Part shown: positions 7,442-11,619 of the stretch, in pieces
Layout of the letters: each line of letters starts with the position of its first letter
Numbering within the stretch: position 1 is the first letter of the stretch
Source of the DNA: Rhodobacter sp.
Lineage (GTDB): Bacteria; Pseudomonadota; Alphaproteobacteria; Rhodobacterales; Rhodobacteraceae
Length of the DNA: 11,619 nucleotides
Direction of reading: 5' to 3'
Assembly (NCBI GenBank): GCA_013824045.1
Contig: PNND01000313.1
Location: 1 to 11,619 of the forward strand
The notes under the pieces: generated by a model
What the model saw: only the letters and a program-made list of their open reading frames with translations
Told to the model about the DNA's origin: nothing
Database searches by the model: none
Translations under genes and position numbers: made by a program

Positions 7442-8365
7442 TCAGGCGCGGGGATGCGCCTTTTCGTAGACTTCCATCAATCGTGATGCATCGACGGCAG
7501 TATATGCCTGCGTTGTGGACAGGGAGGCATGGCCGAGCAGTTCCTGGATCGCGCGCAGGTCGCCGCCTGCGGAGAGGAGATGCGTGGCGAAGCTGTGCCG
7601 CAGCGCGTGGGGGGTGGCGGTGGCGGGCAGGCCAAGCTGGAGGCGGGTTTTTTCCATCACCAGCGCGATGAGGCGGGGGTTCAGGGGGCCACCGCGTGCG
7701 CCCCGGAATAGGGGTGCGTTGCGGGACAGGTCATAGGGGCAAAGGCGGGCGTAGTGCGCCACGGCGGCGCGGGCGGCGGGCAGGACAGGGACGAGGCGGG
7801 TTTTGTCGCCCTTGCCGGTGATGCGGAGAGTATCGGGCAGCGGATGGTCGGCCCCGGTGAGACCCAGCGCCTCGGATATCCGCAACCCGCAGCCGTAGAG
7901 GAGGGTAACGACGGCGGTATCGCGGGCAGCGATCCAGTCTTCGCGGGACTGATCGCCGACGGTATCCAGCATCGCCCGCGCGCCGTCTTCGGACAAGGGG
8001 CGGGGGAGTTTGCGGCGGAATTTCGGGCCGCGCGTGGAGAGGATGGCGGTGGCGTCTGCCCCGTCACGATCCGCCAGCCATGCGGTGAAGCCTTTGACGG
8101 CGGAAAGCGCGCGGGCGAGCGAGCGGGCCGACAGGCCGCGCCCGCGTTCATGGGCCATCCAGGCGCGGATGTCTTGGATGGCGAGGGTGGTCAGCGCCGC
8201 CGTGCCCTCGGCCCCGCCGCGATGGGCGGCGAGGAAGGCGAGGTAGCCCGCCACGTCGCGGCCATAAGCGGTGATGGTGTTGGCGGCGGCCCCATCCAGC
8301 GCGCGCAGATGGGTTAACCAACGGTCCAGCGCTTCGCGCTGCTGCGGCGAGATCAGGGTTGTCAT
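7442..8365 (-). CDS. xerC: Tyrosine recombinase XerC
   Basis: This is a site-specific recombinase that, with XerD, resolves chromosome dimers at dif near the end of replication. It has 307 residues. The N-terminal SAM-like DNA-binding domain covers about residues 8-100 (LDRWLTHLRAL...NTITAYGRDVAGYLAFL, SARSLARALSAVKGF). The C-terminal catalytic domain holds the full active site: R162 (GLRISEALGL), K185 (GKGDKTR), H253 and R256 (HALRHSFATHLL), H279 (LGHASLSTTQ) and the nucleophile Y288, nine residues after H279 as in XerD. It is called XerC rather than XerD or a phage integrase because it follows a DUF484 gene, the same pairing as yigA-xerC in Escherichia coli. The ATG at 8365 overlaps the DUF484 stop as ATGA, indicating translational coupling. 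The chromosomal context argues against an element-borne integrase. Confidence 0.95.
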   Translation of the reverse strand: MTTLISPQQREALDRWLTHLRALDGAAANTITAYGRDVAGYLAFLAAHRGGAEGTAALTTLAIQDIRAWMAHERGRGLSARSLARALSAVKGFTAWLADRDGADATAILSTRGPKFRRKLPRPLSEDGARAMLDTVGDQSREDWIAARDTAVVTLLYGCGLRISEALGLTGADHPLPDTLRITGKGDKTRLVPVLPAARAAVAHYARLCPYDLSRNAPLFRGARGGPLNPRLIALVMEKTRLQLGLPATATPHALRHSFATHLLSAGGDLRAIQELLGHASLSTTQAYTAVDASRLMEVYEKAHPRA

Positions 8366-9057
8366 GACAGCCAGCGGCGCATGGTCCGTTCGAAGACCCC
8401 GGCGAAGAAGGCCAGAAGGTCGGTGCCGTGGGTGGGTTTGAACTGATGCGGGTCTTCAGCGCCGAAGACCAGCATGCCGGGCAGGCGGCCTGCGCCGAAA
8501 TCAAGGCGCATCAACGCTTCGGACCGGATCCAGCCAGCGCGTTCGCCATAGAGGGCGTCATTGTCGGGCTGGACCTGCCGCAGGACGACCGGGCGCAGGG
8601 GGACGTTGCGGCCCCCGGCGAGGTAGTCGGTGACGAAGCCGGGTTCGGCCACAAACAGCACATCGCCCAGCTTGCGCAGGAGGGCGGGGCTGTCTTCGGG
8701 CTGGACGGATTCCAGCACCAGCCGCACGCATTCGACGCGCAGGGTTCCGGCCACATCGGTGGCGAGGGTTTTCAGGAAATCCTCAAAGCTGAGCGGGTCG
8801 AGCATCTGGAGGATGGCGCGGTGCACCTGATTGGTGCCTGCGAGGTTTTCGTAGGCGGCGGCGATGACGGAGCGGTGGGTGTCTTCCAGCCGATCCAGCC
8901 GCGCCTCTAGCCGTTCCATCGCGATGCCGCGCAGATCGACGATGTTCGATCCCATCGCGCGTTCATTCGCGGCGATGAGCGCGTTCATCACATCGCGGTC
9001 TTCCAGCAGCAATTCCGGCTCTGACAGGAGCCGGTCGCGCAAATCAGGTTCGATCAT
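8362..9057 (-). CDS. DUF484 family protein (YigA-like)
   Basis: This soluble protein of 231 residues has an N-terminal helical region (about 1-75, with charged heptad-like residues ERLEARLDRLEDTHRSVI that could form a coiled coil) and a GAF-like alpha/beta domain (about 80-228, including FEDFLKTLATDVAGTLRVE, VLRQVQPDNDALYGERAGWI and ALMRLDFGAGRLPGMLVFG). DUF484 proteins are known for lying next to xerC; their biochemical role is not established. The start MIEPDLRDRLLSEPELLLEDRD is typical of the family and favours ATG 9057. There is no clear Shine-Dalgarno; the bases before the ATG form one arm of a 10-bp inverted repeat. The stop overlaps the xerC start by four bases. It follows the transaldolase gene by 64 bases on the same strand. 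Confidence 0.92.
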   Translation of the reverse strand: MIEPDLRDRLLSEPELLLEDRDVMNALIAANERAMGSNIVDLRGIAMERLEARLDRLEDTHRSVIAAAYENLAGTNQVHRAILQMLDPLSFEDFLKTLATDVAGTLRVECVRLVLESVQPEDSPALLRKLGDVLFVAEPGFVTDYLAGGRNVPLRPVVLRQVQPDNDALYGERAGWIRSEALMRLDFGAGRLPGMLVFGAEDPHQFKPTHGTDLLAFFAGVFERTMRRWLS

Positions 9058-9063
9058 TGGTGG

Positions 9064-9111
9064 TACTGCCCGGTAATCTTGTGGTTGTTCTTGGTGATTT
9101 GCCGGGCAGTA
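9064..9111 (-). promoter_or_regulatory. 10-bp perfect inverted repeat between transaldolase and DUF484
   Basis: TACTGCCCGG at 9064-9073 is perfectly complementary to CCGGGCAGTA at 9102-9111, with a 28-base spacer. AATC at 9075-9078 and GATT at 9096-9099 can extend the stem after a small bulge. On the minus strand the first arm begins 10 bases after the transaldolase stop and the second ends 6 bases before the DUF484 ATG. It could be an attenuator or terminator, a processing site, or a structure that masks the DUF484 translation start. Confidence 0.45.
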
Positions 9112-9116
9112 TAACA
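9108..9116 (-). promoter_or_regulatory. Possible extended -10 promoter for DUF484-xerC
   Basis: On the minus strand, positions 9116 to 9108 read TGTTATACT, which fits the extended -10 pattern TGnTATAAT with one mismatch. No good -35 is seen at 16-18 bases upstream. Transcription would begin inside the inverted repeat at about 9100, so such RNAs would lack its first arm. This is a weak call from a short motif. Confidence 0.25.
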
Positions 9117-9121
9117 GGTTT

Positions 9122-9775
9122 TCAGAGGATCTTCTGCCCCGTTTTTGCCCAATCCTTCATGAACTGATCCAGCCCCTTGTCGGTAAGGACATGGGAGGCC
9201 ATCGCCTTGATCACCGAAGGGGGCGCGGTCATCACATCGGCGCCGATCAGGGCGCATTGGGTGACGTGGTTGGCGGTGCGGATGGAGGCGGCGAGGATCT
9301 GGGTTTCGAACCCGTAATTGTCATAGACCTGGCGGATGTCGCCGATCAGTTCCAGACCATCGAGGTTGATATCATCCAGACGCCCGATGAAGGGGGAGAT
9401 GAAGGTCGCGCCCGCTTTGGCGGCCAGAAGGGCCTGATTGGCCGAGAAGCAGAGGGTGACGTTGACCATTTTGCCTTCGCCCGAGAGCACTTTGCAGGTT
9501 TTCAGGCCGTCCCATGTCAGCGGCACCTTGACGGCGATGTTCGGGGCGATTTCCGCCAGTTTGCGGCCTTCGGCGATCATGTCTTCGGCGTTCAGCGCCA
9601 CCACCTCGGCCGAGACGGGACCGGAGACGATGGAGCAGATTTCGCGTGTCACTTCGATGATGTCGCGGCCGGATTTCAGGATCAGCGAGGGGTTGGTGGT
9701 GACACCGTCCACCATGCCAAGGTCGTTGAGTTCGGCGATGGCTTCGACATCGGCGGTGTCCACAAAGAATTTCAT
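9122..9775 (-). CDS. tal: Transaldolase, short TalC/FSA-type
   Basis: This cytosolic enzyme of the non-oxidative pentose phosphate pathway transfers a dihydroxyacetone unit from sedoheptulose 7-phosphate to glyceraldehyde 3-phosphate. It has 217 residues, the size of the short transaldolase/fructose-6-phosphate aldolase family. The start [10 protein letters not shown] and GVTTNPSLI (24-32) are typical. The Schiff-base lysine is K83 in [12 protein letters not shown]. The residue aligned with Gln59 of E. coli fructose-6-phosphate aldolase is E57 (SAEVVAL), and that aligned with its Tyr131 is F129 ([10 protein letters not shown]), the transaldolase combination. The alignment was made by eye from memory. 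The frame is open far upstream, but ATG 9775 is clearly the start: it opens the conserved barrel strand and has AAGGA on the minus strand at 9788-9784, eight bases away. It is divergent from priA and may lead a unit with DUF484, xerC and pcs. Confidence 0.93.
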   Translation of the reverse strand: MKFFVDTADVEAIAELNDLGMVDGVTTNPSLILKSGRDIIEVTREICSIVSGPVSAEVVALNAEDMIAEGRKLAEIAPNIAVKVPLTWDGLKTCKVLSGEGKMVNVTLCFSANQALLAAKAGATFISPFIGRLDDINLDGLELIGDIRQVYDNYGFETQILAASIRTANHVTQCALIGADVMTAPPSVIKAMASHVLTDKGLDQFMKDWAKTGQKIL

Positions 9776-9802
9776 CGGCGCGGTCCTTATGGGTTGCGGG
9801 TG

Positions 9803-9825
9803 TTTGGGGGCGGGTTTACCCCAAA
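9803..9825. other. Inverted repeat in the transaldolase-priA divergent gap
   Basis: TTTGGGG at 9803-9809 is perfectly complementary to CCCCAAA at 9819-9825, with a nine-base spacer. It lies 28-50 bases upstream of the transaldolase start, in the 113-base gap between two divergent genes, where an operator would be expected. No convincing promoter hexamers were found beside it, so it could also be a transaldolase leader hairpin or chance. Confidence 0.25.
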
Positions 9826-9874
9826 GGGCGACGGGGCGAAAGTGCCGGATCGGGCATGTCGGATAGAAATGTAT

Positions 9875-9891
9875 GAGGGCGGTGACATTTG
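9875..9891 (+). promoter_or_regulatory. Ribosome binding site and TTG start of priA
   Basis: GAGG at 9875-9878 precedes TTG at 9889 by ten bases. In the priA frame a stop (TGA, 9883-9885) lies two codons before the TTG, and there is no in-frame ATG or GTG before the conserved [19 protein letters not shown] segment. Nearby ATGs at 9873 and 9893 are in other frames and meet stops within 14 codons or fewer. TTG is therefore the best start, giving the N terminus [17 protein letters not shown]. Confidence 0.6.
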
Positions 9892-11619
9892 TATGACCGG
9901 ACCTATCAGGCGGGCGACCTTGTCGGTGTTCTGACGACCGAGCCTTTGGGGCGGGTGCTGGATTACCGCGCGCCGGAGGGGGGCTGTGGCGACGGGGATT
10001 TCGTCGAGGTGCCGCTGGGGCCGCGCCGGGTGCTGGGCGTGGTCTGGGGCAAGGGGCGGGGCGATTGGGATATCGCCAAGGTGCGGCCCGTGGGGCGGGT
10101 GCTGGATGCGCCCCCCATGCGGTTGGAATTGCGACAGTTTCTGACACGGGCGGCGGATTACACGCTGACGCCTTTGCCGCAGATGCTGCGGCTGGCGACG
10201 CGGTCGCCGGGGTTGATGGAGGGGGCGGCGACGCGGCGGGTTTACCGTTTGGGGGGCGCGGTGCCCAACAGCCTGACCGATGCGCGGCATCGGGTGGTGG
10301 AGGCATTGCGCAGCTTTGCCGGTGCGCCGATGACCATCGGCGAGTTGGCGGAAGAGGCGGGGTGCGGGGCTTCGGTCATCAAGGGGCTGGTGAAGCTGGG
10401 GGTGGTGGTCGAGGAGGAGGCGCCGCGCGATCTGCCCTTTCCGCCGCTGGACCCGAAGGGCGGGCCGGAGTTGCAGGGCGATCAGGTGGCGGCGGCGGAT
10501 GCCTTGGTCGCCTCTGTCGCGGCGGGCGAGTATTCGACCACGCTGCTGAAAGGGGTGACGGGGTCGGGCAAGACCGAGGTCTATCTGGAGGCGGTGGCGG
10601 AATGTCTGCGCGCAGGGCGGCAGGCTTTGGTGTTGTTGCCCGAGATTGCGCTGACGGCGGAGTTCCTGAAGCGGGTGGAGGCGCGGTTTGGGGCGCGGCC
10701 TGCGGAGTGGCATTCGGGCGTGACGCAGACAGAACGGCGGCGGGTGTGGAAGATGGTGGCGCAGGGGGGCGCGTCTTTCGTGGTGGGCGCGCGGTCGGCT
10801 TTGTTCTTGCCATTTCAAAGGCTTGGCCTGATCGTGGTGGATGAGGAACATGACACCTCCTACAAGCAGGAGGAGGGGGTTCTGTACAATGCGCGCGACA
10901 TGGCGGTGCTGCGCGCGGCGATTGTGGGCTGCCCTGTGGTGCTGGCCAGTGCGACGCCATCGCTGGAGACATGGGCCAATGTCGAGGCGGGGAAATATGG
11001 GCGGCTGGACCTAAGCGCGCGGTTCGGGGCGGCGGAGATGCCGGATGTGCGGGCCGTGGACATGCGGGGCGAAAAGCTGGCCGCCGATCGCTGGATCGGC
11101 GAGCGGTTGGCGGCAGAGGTGGCGGCGCGGACGGCGAAGGGGGAGCAGTCGCTGTTGTTCCTGAACCGGCGAGGCTATGCGCCGGTGACTTTGTGCCGGG
11201 CCTGCGGGCATCAGGTGGGCTGCGATCACTGCGACGCGCGGATGGTGGAGCACCGGTTTCAGAAGCGGCTGGTCTGCCATCAATGCGGGGCGACAAAGCC
11301 GGTGCCGGTGGCCTGCCCGGCCTGCGGGGTGGAGGGGCGGATGGCCGCCGTGGGGCCGGGGGTGGAGCGGTTGGCCGAAGAGGTGACGGCACGGTTTCCG
11401 GAGGCGCGGGTGGCGGTGCTGTCATCGGACCTGTTCGGATCGGCCCGCGCCTTGAAGGCGCAGATCGAGGAGATCGCGGCGGGGGCGGCGGATATCATCA
11501 TCGGCACGCAGATCGTGGCGAAGGGGCACAACTTTCCGTTACTGACGCTGGTGGGGGTGATTGATGCGGACCTTGGATTGCAGGGGTCGGACCTACGGGC
11601 GGCGGAGCGGACGTTTCAA
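9889..11619 (+). CDS. priA: Primosomal protein N', replication restart helicase PriA (3' end cut off)
   Basis: PriA is the 3'-to-5' DNA helicase that recognises stalled forks and D-loops and reloads the replicative helicase. In this frame 577 residues are visible, up to the right edge; the family is usually about 730 long. The N-terminal 3' DNA-binding domain starts [21 protein letters not shown] and contains [18 protein letters not shown]. The helicase core has Walker [12 protein letters not shown] (K228), the DEEH box at 318-321, ARSALFLPF before it and ASATPSLET after it. The zinc-binding insert has all eight expected cysteines in four CxxC pairs (436/439, 445/448, 463/466, 476/479). The C-terminal helicase lobe shows [12 protein letters not shown] and [21 protein letters not shown], where the window ends. 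The start is TTG at 9889. It is transcribed divergently from the transaldolase gene; nothing downstream can be seen. Confidence 0.95.
   Translation, partial: MYDRTYQAGDLVGVLTTEPLGRVLDYRAPEGGCGDGDFVEVPLGPRRVLGVVWGKGRGDWDIAKVRPVGRVLDAPPMRLELRQFLTRAADYTLTPLPQMLRLATRSPGLMEGAATRRVYRLGGAVPNSLTDARHRVVEALRSFAGAPMTIGELAEEAGCGASVIKGLVKLGVVVEEEAPRDLPFPPLDPKGGPELQGDQVAAADALVASVAAGEYSTTLLKGVTGSGKTEVYLEAVAECLRAGRQALVLLPEIALTAEFLKRVEARFGARPAEWHSGVTQTERRRVWKMVAQGGASFVVGARSALFLPFQRLGLIVVDEEHDTSYKQEEGVLYNARDMAVLRAAIVGCPVVLASATPSLETWANVEAGKYGRLDLSARFGAAEMPDVRAVDMRGEKLAADRWIGERLAAEVAARTAKGEQSLLFLNRRGYAPVTLCRACGHQVGCDHCDARMVEHRFQKRLVCHQCGATKPVPVACPACGVEGRMAAVGPGVERLAEEVTARFPEARVAVLSSDLFGSARALKAQIEEIAAGAADIIIGTQIVAKGHNFPLLTLVGVIDADLGLQGSDLRAAERTFQ

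Noticed and set aside
6783..7469. 228-codon plus-strand frame opposite pcs
   Set aside because: Charged, His/Asp/Gln-rich sequence without a domain; the minus-strand Pcs motif is complete.
7442..8365. Phage or integron integrase as an alternative for the tyrosine recombinase
   Set aside because: Adjacent DUF484 with overlapping stop/start, standard XerC length and no cargo, attachment site or phage genes.
9870..9896. Direct repeat TGTATGA at 9870-9876 and 9890-9896, spaced by 20 bases
   Set aside because: Only seven bases and partly within the priA start region; likely chance.
9191..9934. 247-codon plus-strand frame opposite the transaldolase gene
   Set aside because: Gly/Asp/His-rich mirror of a conserved enzyme gene; no domain is recognised.
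9776..10306. Upstream extension of the transaldolase frame on the minus strand
   Set aside because: The extra residues are Pro/Ala/Arg-rich, lie opposite priA, and precede a canonical transaldolase start with a good ribosome binding site.
10379..11425. 348-codon minus-strand frame opposite priA
   Set aside because: Pro/Ala/Ser/Arg-rich low-complexity translation; priA in the opposite strand has every expected helicase and zinc motif.

Overview
The window is a GC-rich stretch of ordinary bacterial chromosome, fully packed with genes. Protein character (IleS beginning MCADT, a choline-dependent phosphatidylcholine synthase, a DUF484-xerC pair, a 217-residue transaldolase, PriA with a [17 protein letters not shown] start) points to an alphaproteobacterium of the Rhodobacterales (Rhodobacter/Paracoccus group). 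This placement is inferred from remembered family features, not from a search. No mobile element, CRISPR array, tRNA, rRNA or prophage gene is visible, and no gap between genes exceeds about 180 bases.

Layout, left to right. Positions 1-2390 (+) hold the 3' part of a large polytopic DUF2339 membrane protein that runs off the left edge. A 182-base gap with a promoter-like sequence and several hairpins leads into ileS (2573-5491, +). The last 17 bases of ileS overlap a small DUF3253 gene (5475-5711, +). After a 135-base gap with two stem-loops comes an EamA/DMT-family transporter (5847-6683, +). It converges, with 9 bases between the stop codons, on a minus-strand cluster. Read in transcription order (right to left) that cluster is transaldolase (9775-9122), DUF484 (9057-8362), xerC (8365-7442) and phosphatidylcholine synthase (7400-6693). 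DUF484 and xerC overlap by 4 bases. A 10-bp perfect inverted repeat fills the transaldolase-DUF484 gap. Divergent from the transaldolase, priA (from 9889, +) runs off the right edge; it appears to start at TTG.

Functions: translation (IleS, with DUF3253 probably translationally coupled), central carbon metabolism (transaldolase), chromosome maintenance (XerC dimer resolution, PriA replication restart), membrane lipid synthesis (Pcs) and membrane proteins of unknown role (DUF2339, DMT). I do not see a new multi-gene system. The signals most worth checking are non-coding: the palindrome sitting on a -10 hexamer upstream of ileS, the inverted repeat that would enclose the DUF484 translation start, the three-armed repeat over the convergent stop codons, and the TTG start of priA.
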